Positions 18,353 to 26,779 of a DNA stretch of 64,000 nt are shown here, piece after piece. Source of the stretch: Paracidovorax oryzae ATCC 19882 (GTDB taxonomy: Bacteria; Pseudomonadota; Gammaproteobacteria; Burkholderiales; Burkholderiaceae_C); NCBI RefSeq assembly GCF_000687165.1, contig NZ_JMKU01000011.1:1-64000 (forward strand). Reading direction: 5' to 3'. A program made the position numbers and the translations under genes. The notes beneath the pieces were generated by a model. The model saw only the letters and a program-made list of their open reading frames with translations, searched no databases and was not told where the DNA came from. The first letter of the stretch is position 1. Each line of letters opens with the position of its first letter.

Positions 18353-19257
18353 TGGCTGCTGCCTCGCCGGTACCCCCGCTCCTGCCCGCCGAGGCGGCCA
18401 CGCTCGCCGCGCAGGCCGGCATCCGCACCACGCCCTGCGGTGACGGCGCCATCGTCTGGCACGTCTGGCAGGCGACCGGCCATCCGGGGCCTGCAGCGCC
18501 ACCCCTGGTGCTGCTGCACGGCGGCAGCGGCAGCTGGACGCACTGGGTGCGCAATATCGAGACGCTGCGGTCCTGGGGCCGCACGGTCTGGGTGCCCGAC
18601 CTGCCGGGCTTCGGCGATTCGGCCGTGCCGCCGGGCGGGGCCGACGCCGACGCGCTGGTGGCGCCGCTCGCGCAGGGCATGCGCGCGCTGTGGGGCGATA
18701 CGCGCTGCGATCTGGTGGGCTTCTCCTTCGGGGGGCTTACGGCCGGGTTGCTGCTGGCGGCCGAACCGTCGCTGGCCCGCCAACTGGTGCTGGTGGGGGC
18801 GCCCGCCATGGGCGTGGTGCCGGAGCGCCAGATCACGCTCAAGGGCTGGCGCCACCTGGCGTCCCCGGCGGCGCAGGAGGGCGCGCACCGCCACAACCTG
18901 GCCGAGCTGATGCTGCACGACACGTCGCTGATCGACGGGCTCGCGCTGGACCTGCACCGGGCCAATGTCGTGCGCGACCGCATGCCGCGCCGGCGCCTGG
19001 CCCATACCGACGCGCTTGCCGGGGCGCTGCCGTCCGTGCGCTGCCCGGTGCATGCCATCTATGGCGCGCGCGACACGCTCTACCGCGAGTGGATCGCCGC
19101 GCTGGAAGGCGCCTACCGCGCGGCCGCGCCGGATTTCCGGGGGCTGGCCCTGGTGCCGGACGCCGGGCACTGGGTGCAGTTCGAGCGGCCAGGGCCCTTC
19201 GAGGAAGCGCTGCGCGCCGCGCTCCATGCCGGTGCCGCGGTGGGCCGGGGTGCCTGA
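18352..19257 (+). CDS. Alpha/beta-fold hydrolase
   Basis: This 301-aa alpha/beta hydrolase has the oxyanion-hole segment VLLHGGSGSWTHW and the nucleophile elbow GFSFGGLTAG (Ser in G-F-S-F-G). A catalytic acid is in IYGARDTLY, and the catalytic histidine is in DAGHWVQFE near the C terminus. Esterases, lactonases and C-C hydrolases share this pattern, so the substrate cannot be told. ATG at 18352 overlaps the aroQ stop, and the next gene follows after 4 bp, giving an aroQ-hydrolase-arfB unit. Confidence 0.88.
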   Translation: MAAASPVPPLLPAEAATLAAQAGIRTTPCGDGAIVWHVWQATGHPGPAAPPLVLLHGGSGSWTHWVRNIETLRSWGRTVWVPDLPGFGDSAVPPGGADADALVAPLAQGMRALWGDTRCDLVGFSFGGLTAGLLLAAEPSLARQLVLVGAPAMGVVPERQITLKGWRHLASPAAQEGAHRHNLAELMLHDTSLIDGLALDLHRANVVRDRMPRRRLAHTDALAGALPSVRCPVHAIYGARDTLYREWIAALEGAYRAAAPDFRGLALVPDAGHWVQFERPGPFEEALRAALHAGAAVGRGA

Positions 19258-19261
19258 CGCC

Positions 19262-19708
19262 ATGGCGGACGGTGCGCCCCGCATGCCCCCTGCGGCCGGC
19301 CGCGCGCCGCTGCGGGTGGACGAGCGCGAGGTCGTCTTCACCGCCACGCGGGCCCAGGGGCCGGGCGGCCAGAACGTGAACAAGGTGTCGAGTGCGGTGC
19401 AACTGCGCTTCGACATCATGGCCTCGTCGCTGCCCGAGGACGTCAAGGCCCGGCTTTTGGCCATGCCCGATGCCCGCATCACGCAGGCGGGCGTGGTGGT
19501 CATCAAGGCGCAGCAGTTCCGCACGCAGGAGGCCAACCGGCTGGATGCGCTGCAGCGGCTCGACGCCATGGTGGCGCGCGTCGCCCGGCCACCCCGCGTG
19601 CGCAAGGCCACGCAGCCCTCCTACGGCGAGCGGCAGCGCCGCATGCAGGACAAGCGCGAGCGCTCCGGCACCAAGGCACTGCGGGGCCGGGTGCGGGACG
19701 CGGGCTGA
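19262..19708 (+). CDS. arfB: Alternative ribosome-rescue factor / peptidyl-tRNA hydrolase ArfB
   Basis: This 148-aa RF1/RF2-like class I release-factor-domain protein contains the catalytic GGQ in ARGPGGQNVNK-like form (AQGPGGQNVNKVSS, about residues 36-49). It ends in a strongly basic tail (QRRMQDKRERSGTKALRGRV). ArfB (YaeJ) inserts this tail into the empty mRNA channel of stalled ribosomes and hydrolyses peptidyl-tRNA. No stop-codon-recognition domain is present, consistent with ArfB and not with a release factor. The length is normal for the family. Confidence 0.93.
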   Translation: MADGAPRMPPAAGRAPLRVDEREVVFTATRAQGPGGQNVNKVSSAVQLRFDIMASSLPEDVKARLLAMPDARITQAGVVVIKAQQFRTQEANRLDALQRLDAMVARVARPPRVRKATQPSYGERQRRMQDKRERSGTKALRGRVRDAG

Positions 19709-19861
19709 TCCTCCGGCCGCGGCGGCGCCCGGATTGGTGCAACGGCTGCAACGATGTGTTTGCCGCGCGGGCCTTGGGTTCGCGGCCGGGCGCGCATACA
19801 TTCAGGGCGGGGCACTGTCCCGTTCCATCTTCCGTTGTCCTGCCACGCCGACCGAACCGCC

Positions 19862-20731
19862 ATGTCTTCGCCCGTACCGCTCTCCGCCATGCCTTCGTCT
19901 TCCGCCCCGCCCGTATCCGCGCCGGGCCGGGAGGTGCCCGCACTGTTCGTTTCGCACGGCTCGCCCATGTTCGCGCTGGAAGCCGGGGAGACTGGCCCGG
20001 CCCTGCGTGCCTGGGCGGACGGTCTGCGCCAGCGCTTCCCCGCGCTGCGCGGCGTGGTGGTGATGTCGCCGCACTGGATGGCGCGCGGCGTGCGCGTCAT
20101 GACCGGCGCGCAGCCGGCCACCTGGCATGATTTCGGAGGCTTCCCGGAGCCGCTCTATGCGCTGCGCTATCCCGCATCCGGCGCGCCCGGGCTGGCCGGG
20201 GAGGTCCTCTCGCTGCTGCAGGCCGCCGGCTTCGACGCCCAGGGTGATGCGCAGCGGCCCTTCGACCATGGTGCCTGGGTGCCGTTGATGCACCTTTTCC
20301 CGGATGCCGATCTGCCCGTGGTGCAGGTCGCGCTGCCCGCCGGTGCGGGCCCGCGCGAGGTGTACGACCTGGGCGCGGCGCTGCGGGGCCTGCGCGCGCA
20401 CGGCGTGCTGGTGGTCGGATCGGGCAGCATGACCCACAATCTCTCCGAGTTCTTCGGCGGCGCGCGCGGTGCGCAGCCCTATGTGACCGAGTTCTCGCGG
20501 TGGGTGGAAGGCGCGCTGCAGCGGGGCGATGTCGAGGAACTGCTGGAGTACCGCAGCCGCGCCCCGCACGCCGTGCGCGCGCATCCCGGCGACGACCATT
20601 TCCTGCCGCTGTTCTTCGCGCTCGGCGCGGCCGGCGAAGACCGCGTGCCGGCCTACCTGAGCCGGGAGGTGATGCATGGCTCCCTGGCCATGGACGCCTT
20701 CGCCCTCGGGCCTGAAGCCGCGGCTGCGTGA
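19862..20731 (+). CDS. Extradiol ring-cleavage dioxygenase, DODA/YgiD type
   Basis: This 289-aa class III extradiol dioxygenase of the LigB/DODA superfamily has metal-binding candidates in VSHGSPMFAL (N-terminal His), MSPHWM, FDHGAWVPLMHLFPDAD and the late GSGSMTHNLSE segment. Known relatives include plant DOPA 4,5-dioxygenase and bacterial YgiD. The physiological substrate in bacteria is generally unknown. The first 25 residues are low-complexity and may not be translated; internal ATG codons exist at residue 10 and nearby. It runs to within 33 bp of the next esterase gene. Confidence 0.88.
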   Translation: MSSPVPLSAMPSSSAPPVSAPGREVPALFVSHGSPMFALEAGETGPALRAWADGLRQRFPALRGVVVMSPHWMARGVRVMTGAQPATWHDFGGFPEPLYALRYPASGAPGLAGEVLSLLQAAGFDAQGDAQRPFDHGAWVPLMHLFPDADLPVVQVALPAGAGPREVYDLGAALRGLRAHGVLVVGSGSMTHNLSEFFGGARGAQPYVTEFSRWVEGALQRGDVEELLEYRSRAPHAVRAHPGDDHFLPLFFALGAAGEDRVPAYLSREVMHGSLAMDAFALGPEAAAA

Positions 20732-20763
20732 AACTCCGGGGCGGCCAGACGCTCCAAGTGCCG

Positions 20764-21471
20764 ATGACCCAGACCACTTCCTTCGCACCGCCCCCCATGC
20801 TGGATTTGCCGCTCGCCTTTCTCGTTCGCCCTGCCGCGCCCAGCACGGTGCAGCCCTGGCTGCTGGTGCTCATGCATGGCGTGGGCAGCCATGAAAAAGA
20901 CCTTTTCTCGCTCGCGCCGGCCGTGCCCGGGCACTTCCACGTGCTGAGCCTGCGCGCGCCCTACGCCATGGGACCGGGGGCGAACACCTGGTTCGAGTTC
21001 TCGGTGGAGCCCGATGGCAGCCGTACCATCCATGAGGCTCAGGAGATCGCCAGCCGCAGCCTGCTGGCGCGTACCGTGGAAAGCGCCGCCGCGCAGCTCG
21101 GCGTGCCGCCGGAGCGCGTGGTGGTGGGCGGCTTCAGCCAGGGCGGCATCATGGCGCTGTCCCTGCTGCTCACCCGGCCCGAACTGCTGCAGGCCGCCAT
21201 GGTCTGGCACAGCCGGCTGCTGCCCCAGGTGCTGCCCCATGCGGTCGAACCTGCCGCGCTGCGGGGCCGTGCGCTGTGGGTGAGCCATGGCGAGCAGGAC
21301 AACGTGATTCCGCTGGCGAACGCCCGCGCCCTTCGCGACCATGCGCGTGGCCTGCCGCTGGCCCTGACCTACCGGGAGTATCCCGGCATGCACGAGATCC
21401 GCCCCGGCGAGCTGCGCGAGGCGATGGACTGGCTGGCCGCCCTGGGGGCGTCCGAGGCGCTCGCGCGCTGA
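20764..21471 (+). CDS. Carboxylesterase/phospholipase-type alpha/beta hydrolase
   Basis: This 235-aa hydrolase of the small carboxylesterase (acyl-protein thioesterase-like) group shows the oxyanion segment LLVLMHGVGSHEKDLFSL and the nucleophile in VVGGFSQGGIMALSL. The acid is in SHGEQDNVIP and the histidine in YPGMHEIRPGEL. It probably hydrolyses short-chain esters or lysophospholipids. The ATG at 20764 is chosen; a GTG at 20728 overlapping the previous stop would add 12 residues that lack family character. It is probably cotranscribed with the dioxygenase. Confidence 0.88.
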   Translation: MTQTTSFAPPPMLDLPLAFLVRPAAPSTVQPWLLVLMHGVGSHEKDLFSLAPAVPGHFHVLSLRAPYAMGPGANTWFEFSVEPDGSRTIHEAQEIASRSLLARTVESAAAQLGVPPERVVVGGFSQGGIMALSLLLTRPELLQAAMVWHSRLLPQVLPHAVEPAALRGRALWVSHGEQDNVIPLANARALRDHARGLPLALTYREYPGMHEIRPGELREAMDWLAALGASEALAR

Positions 21472-21633
21472 CGCGGGCGCCGCCGCGGTGGCGGCTGCCT
21501 GCGCATCCGGTCACATGCGCTTACCGCGCCGGGTCCGGCGCGGCTCCACAATGGCCGGTGGCGGGGCCGCTTTTCGCAGGCCCTGCGTTCCACCGCGGCG
21601 CGCGCCGCGTTTCCGTTCGCGAAAGACTTCCGC

Positions 21634-22611
21634 ATGCCCGATTCCGATCCCCAGGATTTCCGCCCACCGTCCTCTTTGCCACGCCGCGCATCGCCCGTGG
21701 GCTGGGTGCTGGCAGGCGTGGCCGGCGCCGCGGCGCTGGCGGGTGCCGCCTGGTGGTTCGGGTGGATTCCCCCATCCGCGCGCACGGCGGAGCCGCCGGC
21801 CGCCCAGGTGCCCGAGCCCCCCGTGGCCGAGGCGCCGGCATCCGTGCCGGAGCCCGTGGCCTCCGGGCCGCAGCACCCGGTGGACTCCGCGCAGGCGCCG
21901 CCGCCTCCTGCGATGAAGGACTCCGACGCCTTCATCACGCAGGCGCTGGGTGACTGGCTGGGAAGCGATCGCATCGCCGCACTGCTGCACCTCGATGACA
22001 TCGTGCGGCGCATCGTCGTCACCGTGGACAACCTGCCCCGGACGCAGGCGCCGTCGCGCCTGTGGCCCGTGCAGCCTGCGCCGCAGCACCTGGCGGTGCA
22101 GGCGGAGCCCGGCAGCGCGGTGGACGAGAACGGCGCACCGCTGCACGCCACCATCGCTCCGGCCAATGCCGCACGCTACCAGGCCCTGGTTGCCCTGGTG
22201 GAAGCGATACCGCGCGACCGCGCGGTCGCCCTCTACCGGCAGCTCTACCCGTTGTTCCAGCAGACCTATGTGGACCTGGGCTATCCCAAGGGCTACTTCA
22301 ACGACCGGCTCGTGGCCGTGCTGGGCCACCTGCAGGAAACGCCCGAGCCGCGCGGTCCCCTGCGCCTGCAGCTCACCCGCGTGCAGGGCGACGTACCGTC
22401 CACCCGGCCCTGGGTGCGCTACGAGTTCGCCGATCCGCACCTGCAGGCGCTGTCCAGCGGCCAGAAGATGATGCTGCGCATCGGGCCGGAGAATGCGCGC
22501 CGGGTCAAGACCGTGCTGGCCGATGTGCGCCGCCGGCTGGTCTCGGCCAATGCGCCTGCCCAGGCCACCGCCGTGCCTGCACCGTCGGTGGCCGCGAGTG
22601 CCGCGCCCTGA
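21634..22611 (+). CDS. DUF3014 domain-containing membrane-anchored protein
   Basis: This 325-aa protein has one N-terminal membrane anchor (about residues 22-44, GWVLAGVAGAAALAGAAWWF), then a P/A/V-rich linker (50-95) and a DUF3014 domain from about 100 to 300. The domain shows DDIVRRIVVTVDNLPRTQAP and LYPLFQQTYVDLGYP. Topology suggests a short cytoplasmic N terminus and a periplasmic body. The family is widespread in Proteobacteria but has no assigned function. The antibiotic-monooxygenase-like gene follows 22 bp later. Confidence 0.88.
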   Translation: MPDSDPQDFRPPSSLPRRASPVGWVLAGVAGAAALAGAAWWFGWIPPSARTAEPPAAQVPEPPVAEAPASVPEPVASGPQHPVDSAQAPPPPAMKDSDAFITQALGDWLGSDRIAALLHLDDIVRRIVVTVDNLPRTQAPSRLWPVQPAPQHLAVQAEPGSAVDENGAPLHATIAPANAARYQALVALVEAIPRDRAVALYRQLYPLFQQTYVDLGYPKGYFNDRLVAVLGHLQETPEPRGPLRLQLTRVQGDVPSTRPWVRYEFADPHLQALSSGQKMMLRIGPENARRVKTVLADVRRRLVSANAPAQATAVPAPSVAASAAP

Positions 22612-22633
22612 TCTCAATCCACTACGCCCACCC

Positions 22634-22942
22634 ATGCCTCTTTTCATCGCCATGAACCGCTTCCGCATCGTCCCCGGCCGCGAGGACGAATTCGTCGAGA
22701 TCTGGCGCCAGCGCGACAGCCACCTGGCCCAGGTGCCCGGTTTCCAGTCGTTCCACCTGCTGCGCGGCGAGACCACTGCGGAGCACACCCTGTTCGCCTC
22801 GCACACCGTGTGGGAGTCTCGCGCGCACTTCGAGGACTGGACGCGCTCGGAGGCCTTCCGCGCTGCGCATGCGAACGCCGGCCAGAAGCGCGACCTGTAC
22901 CTGGGCCCGCCGCAGCTGGAGCTGTTCGACGCCGCGTGGTGA
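22634..22942 (+). CDS. Antibiotic biosynthesis monooxygenase (ABM)-domain protein
   Basis: This 102-aa single ferredoxin-like ABM fold starts NRFRIVPGREDEFVEIW and contains GFQSFHLLRGE and HTVWESRAHFEDWTRSEAFR. Relatives include haem-degrading HmoA/IsdG-like monooxygenases and quinol monooxygenases. The asparagine and tryptophan of haem-degrading members are partly matched (N7, W66-type), but the assignment is not decisive. ATG at 22634 is used; ATG at 22652 is equally possible. Confidence 0.82.
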   Translation: MPLFIAMNRFRIVPGREDEFVEIWRQRDSHLAQVPGFQSFHLLRGETTAEHTLFASHTVWESRAHFEDWTRSEAFRAAHANAGQKRDLYLGPPQLELFDAAW

Positions 22943-22987
22943 GGCCGCAATGGCCGCAGTGGTTGTAATGGCCGCGGCGCTGCGCCG

Positions 22988-23461
22988 TCACGCGGGCGGC
23001 AGCGGCAAGGGCAGGGCGGTCTTGTAGCGCACCTGCTTGAGCGCGAAGCTGGAGCGGATCTTCTCGATGCCCGGGATGGGCGTGAGCTGCTCCAGGATGA
23101 AGCGCTCCAGCGCGCCGATGTCGGCGACGGCCACGCGGATCAGGTAGTCCGAATCTCCGCTCATCAGGTAGCACTCCATGACCTCGTCGTGCTCGGCGAT
23201 GCGGCGCTCGAACTGCGCCAGCGCCTCCTTGGCCTGCGATTTGAGGCTGATGCTGATGAATACGTTCAGCCCTAGGCCCAACACGGCCGGGTTCGCCAGG
23301 GCGACGTAGCGCGCAATCACCCCCGAGGCCTCCAGCGCCTTGACGCGCGCGAGGCAGGGCGAGGGCGAGAGATGCACGCGGCGCGCCAGCTCCACATTGG
23401 AGAGCGACCCGTCGGCCTGCAGTTCGGCCAGGATTCGCAGATCGATCGTGTCCAGCTTCAT
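22988..23461 (-). CDS. Lrp/AsnC-family transcriptional regulator (MdeR-like)
   Basis: This 157-aa protein has an N-terminal winged HTH (LDTIDLRILAELQADGSLSN, then VELARRVHLSPSPCLARVKA) and a C-terminal RAM ligand-binding domain (VMECYLMSGDSDYLIRVAV). Lrp-type proteins sense amino acids and control adjacent genes. It is transcribed divergently from an AceE-like E1 gene 105 bp away. That is the arrangement of MdeR with MdeB in Pseudomonas putida methionine catabolism, where MdeR activates the operon. This makes control of the neighbouring dehydrogenase by methionine or 2-oxobutyrate precursors likely, though it is inferred. Confidence 0.9.
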   Translation of the reverse strand: MKLDTIDLRILAELQADGSLSNVELARRVHLSPSPCLARVKALEASGVIARYVALANPAVLGLGLNVFISISLKSQAKEALAQFERRIAEHDEVMECYLMSGDSDYLIRVAVADIGALERFILEQLTPIPGIEKIRSSFALKQVRYKTALPLPLPPA

Positions 23462-23566
23462 GTGCTGCAGTTTAGAAGATCGCCAGCATGAAATGCCGGC
23501 ATTCGGGGTTTGCCAGGATGCCGAACAGCCGCCCATGCCGCTCCCGGCCCGGTAGAGTGCTTCGGC
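23462..23566. promoter_or_regulatory. Divergent Lrp-regulator / E1 dehydrogenase control region
   Basis: The 105 bp separate the starts of the Lrp-type regulator and the AceE-like gene. They contain a perfect 10-bp palindrome ATGCCGGCAT at 23493-23502. A nearly symmetric pair GCCAGCAT (23482-23489) and ATGCCGGC (23493-23500) overlaps it, and a related GGATGCCG lies at about 23516-23523. These are candidate operator half-sites for the divergently encoded regulator. No convincing sigma-70 hexamers can be pointed out. Confidence 0.45.
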
Positions 23567-26245
23567 ATGAATGCTCCGCTGCCGCTCCATGCCCTGGGTG
23601 CCCAGGCCGCCACCATGTCCTCCGGCGCTCCCGCTGCCGATGCCGATCCGCAGGAAACCGCCGAATGGCGCGATGCCTTCCTGGCCCTGGTCGCCACCCA
23701 GGGGCCGGAGCGCGCCCGATTCGTGCTGGACGAACTCGCGGCCCTGGCGCGCCGGCAGCGCACGGGCTGGCAGCCCACGCTGAACACGCCCTATGTGAAC
23801 ACCGTGGCGGTGGAGTCCCAGCCCGTCTTCCCCGGCGACCTGGCCATCGAGGAACGGCTGGCCTCCCTCATGCGCTGGAATGCCCTCGCCATGGTGGTGC
23901 GCGCCAACCAGGCCTATGGCGAGCTGGGCGGCCACATCGCCAGCTACGCGAGCGCGGCCGACCTGTTCGAGGCCGGCTTCAACCACTTCTTCCGCGCCCG
24001 CGAGGGCACGGGCCCCGGCCAGCACCGGGGCGACCTCGTGTTCTTCCAGCCGCACAGCGCGCCGGGTGTCTATGCGCGCGCCTTCCTCGAAGGCCGGCTG
24101 ACCGAGCATGACCTGCAGCACTACCGCCAGGAGATCACTGCGCCCACGGCGGGCGCGCAGGGCCTCTCCAGCTATCCGCACCCCTGGCTCATGCCCGACT
24201 TCTGGCAGTTCCCCACGGGGTCGATGGGCATCGGGCCGATCAGCAGCATCTACCACGCGCGCTTCATGCGCTACCTCACGCACCGCAGCCTGCTCGATTG
24301 CGCCGGCCGCAAGGTGTGGGGCGTGTTCGGCGACGGCGAGATGGACGAGCCGGAGAGCATGAGCGCATTGACCCTCGCCGCGCGCGAGGGCCTGGACAAC
24401 CTCGTCTGGGTGGTCAACTGCAACCTGCAGCGGCTCGATGGCCCGGTGCGCGGCAACGGCCGCATCGTCGATGAGCTGGAGCGGCTCTTTGCCGGCGCGG
24501 GCTGGAACGTGGTCAAGCTGCTCTGGGGCAGCGACTGGGACGGCCTGTTCGCCCGCGACATCACCGGCACGCTGGCCCGCACCCTGGGCGGCACGGTGGA
24601 TGGGCAGATGCAGACCTTTGCCGCCAAGGATGGCCGCTTCAACCGCGACCACTTCTTCGGCCAGTCGCCCGAGCTGGCGGCGCTGGCCCAGGGCCTGACC
24701 GACGAGCAGATCGACCGCTTGAAGCGCGGCGGCCACGACCTCGTGAAGATCCATGCCGCCTACGCCGCCGCTGCCGCCCACCGCGGCCAGCCCACGGTGA
24801 TCCTGGCCCACACCAAGAAGGGCTACGGCATGGGCACGGCGGGGCAGGGCAAGATGACCACGCACAGCCAGAAGAAGCTGGATGAATCCGACCTGCTGGA
24901 ATTCCGCAATCGCTTCAACCTGCCGCTCACCGACGCGCAGGCCACGGGCCTGGCCTTCTACCGCCCGGCCGAGGACAGCCCGGAGATGTGCTACCTGCGC
25001 GAGCGCCGTGCCGCCCTGGGCGGCGCGCTGCCGCGCCGCGAGACCGCCTGCGACGTGGTGCCGGTGCCGCCCGTCGAGCAATACGCCCAGTTCGCGCTGC
25101 AGGCCCAGGGCAAGGAGATGAGCACCACCATGGCCTTCGTGCGCATGCTGGGCACGCTGCTGAAGGACGCGCAACTGGGCCCGCGCATCGTGCCCATCGT
25201 GGCCGACGAGGCGCGCACCTTCGGCATGGCGAACCTCTTCAAGCAGGTGGGCATCTACAGCAGCCTGGGCCAGCGCTATGCGCCGGAAGACATCGGCTCG
25301 GTGCTCAGCTACCGTGAGGCGCTGGACGGCCAGATCCTGGAAGAGGGCATCAGCGAGGCCGGTGCCATCGCCAGCTGGACGGCCGCCGCCACCAGCTACA
25401 GCGTGCACGGCCTGGCCATGCTGCCGTTCTATATCTACTACTCCATGTTCGGCTTCCAGCGCGTGGGCGACGCCATCTGGGCCGCCGCCGACCAGCGCGC
25501 ACGGGGTTTCCTGCTGGGCGCGACCTCGGGCCGCACCACGCTGGGCGGCGAGGGGCTGCAGCACCAGGACGGCTCCAGCCACCTCGTGGCCGCCACCATT
25601 CCCAACTGCAAGGCCTACGACCCGGCCTATGCGGGCGAGCTGGCCGTCATCGTCGATGCCGGCATGCGCGAGATGCTGGTGGATCAGCGCGACGTGTTCT
25701 ATTACGTCACGCTCATGAACGAGAACTATGCCCAGCCCGACCTGCCGGCGGGCGCTGAAGAAGGCGTGCTGCGAGGCTGCTATGTGTTCAGCGGCCACAC
25801 GCCGCCCCACGGCCCGGCCGACGCGCCCGCGGTCACCCTGCTGGGTTCCGGCGCCATCCTCACCGAAGTGGTCAAGGCCGCGCAAATCCTGGCGGCCGAG
25901 GGCGTGCAGGTGACGGTGATGAGCGTGACGAGCTGGAGCGAACTGGCACGCGACGGCGTGGCCTGCGAGCGGCGCATGCTGCAGGGCGAGGCCCGGCCGG
26001 GCACGCCCTGGCTCGCGCAGTTGCTGCAGGGCACGCGTGGCCCGGTGGTGGCCGCCACGGACTATGTGCGCGCCGTGCCCGAGAGCGTGCGCGCCTTCGT
26101 GCCGGAAGGCCGCCGCTATCTCACCCTGGGGACGGACGGCTTCGGCCGCAGCGACACGCGCGCGGCGCTGCGCAGCCATTTCGGCGTGGACGCCGCCAGC
26201 GTGGCCGGGGCCGCGCGCAGCCTGCTGCACGCTACTGCGCCGTAG
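23567..26245 (+). CDS. AceE-type 2-oxoacid dehydrogenase E1 (MdeB-like)
   Basis: This 892-aa thiamine-diphosphate E1 subunit is of the homodimeric AceE class. The ThDP motif is the GVFGDGEMDEPES stretch continuing to VVNCNLQRLDGPVRGNG. The pyrimidine-domain section is DEARTFGMANLFKQ through QDGSSHLVAA, and a transketolase-C region follows. It decarboxylates a 2-oxo acid and passes the acyl group to a lipoyl E2. No aceF or lpd is adjacent, and a divergent Lrp-type regulator is. This favours an MdeB-like role on 2-oxobutyrate from methionine breakdown over the main pyruvate dehydrogenase. The protein would borrow E2/E3 from elsewhere. The length is normal. Confidence 0.9.
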   Translation: MNAPLPLHALGAQAATMSSGAPAADADPQETAEWRDAFLALVATQGPERARFVLDELAALARRQRTGWQPTLNTPYVNTVAVESQPVFPGDLAIEERLASLMRWNALAMVVRANQAYGELGGHIASYASAADLFEAGFNHFFRAREGTGPGQHRGDLVFFQPHSAPGVYARAFLEGRLTEHDLQHYRQEITAPTAGAQGLSSYPHPWLMPDFWQFPTGSMGIGPISSIYHARFMRYLTHRSLLDCAGRKVWGVFGDGEMDEPESMSALTLAAREGLDNLVWVVNCNLQRLDGPVRGNGRIVDELERLFAGAGWNVVKLLWGSDWDGLFARDITGTLARTLGGTVDGQMQTFAAKDGRFNRDHFFGQSPELAALAQGLTDEQIDRLKRGGHDLVKIHAAYAAAAAHRGQPTVILAHTKKGYGMGTAGQGKMTTHSQKKLDESDLLEFRNRFNLPLTDAQATGLAFYRPAEDSPEMCYLRERRAALGGALPRRETACDVVPVPPVEQYAQFALQAQGKEMSTTMAFVRMLGTLLKDAQLGPRIVPIVADEARTFGMANLFKQVGIYSSLGQRYAPEDIGSVLSYREALDGQILEEGISEAGAIASWTAAATSYSVHGLAMLPFYIYYSMFGFQRVGDAIWAAADQRARGFLLGATSGRTTLGGEGLQHQDGSSHLVAATIPNCKAYDPAYAGELAVIVDAGMREMLVDQRDVFYYVTLMNENYAQPDLPAGAEEGVLRGCYVFSGHTPPHGPADAPAVTLLGSGAILTEVVKAAQILAAEGVQVTVMSVTSWSELARDGVACERRMLQGEARPGTPWLAQLLQGTRGPVVAATDYVRAVPESVRAFVPEGRRYLTLGTDGFGRSDTRAALRSHFGVDAASVAGAARSLLHATAP

Positions 26246-26390
26246 TGGCCTGGGTGATGTGCTCCACGAAAAGCCGCACGGCCTCCGAGGCATGGTCGCG
26301 GCTCCAGACCACGCCCACCGGGCCGAAGGGAATGGCGCGGTCCAGCGGCAGCACGCGCAGGTTGCCCAGCGTGGCAGGCCGGAAATCCTG
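26232..26390 (-). pseudogene. LysR-type regulator, C-terminal remnant
   Basis: On the minus strand about 50 codons up to the stop at 26232 read as the C-terminal end of a LysR effector-binding domain: NLRVLPLDRAIPFGPVGVVW, followed by SRDHASEAVRLFVEHI. The N-terminal HTH and most of the effector domain are missing. Upstream in the same frame the sequence becomes antisense to a gamma-glutamyltransferase remnant. The junction is near 26390. The stop overlaps the last codons of the AceE-like gene by 14 bp. Confidence 0.75.
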
Positions 26391-26708
26391 CTGGGCGCGC
26401 CGGGCGGCACGCAGATCGCCATGGGCGTGCTGCAGGTGCTCCTCAACATGATCGACCACGGCATGGGTATGCAGGAAGCCGTCTCGGCGCCGCGCTTCTC
26501 GTCCACCAGCAATTCCATCGACGTGTGCAACCGCATCCCGTGCCACGTCACGCGCGCATTGCAGGCGGACGGCTACGAGGTGTTCCGCAACCCGTACAAC
26601 TACACCATCGGCTGGGTGTTCGGCGTGCAGTTCGGGGCCCATGGCCGGCTGCACGGCGGCGCCGATCCGGGGCGGGACGGGGTGGCGTACCGCACGGCCG
26701 TGGCCTGA
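26391..26708 (+). pseudogene. Gamma-glutamyltransferase, C-terminal remnant
   Basis: About 105 codons on the plus strand read as the end of the small subunit of a gamma-glutamyltransferase. They begin GAPGGTQIAMGVLQVLLNMI, then HGMGMQEAVSAPRFSS, and end in GRLHGGADPGRDGVAYRTAVA with a stop at 26708. The catalytic threonine region and the whole large subunit are absent. The left end abuts the LysR remnant at about 26390, which is read in the opposite direction. A deletion therefore removed the 5' parts of a formerly divergent lysR-ggt pair. Confidence 0.8.
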
Positions 26709-26779
26709 CAGGGAGTGGGGCAGTTACACTCGGACGCATCTGCTTGTCCGACCCGTTCCTGCCCACTGCGGGAGTCGCC

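Noticed and set aside
22988-26551. Very long minus-strand frame (about 1187 codons) spanning antisense of the E1 gene into the Lrp gene
   Set aside because: Only its last 157 codons are real (Lrp/AsnC regulator). The rest mirrors the AceE-like gene and has no domain features.
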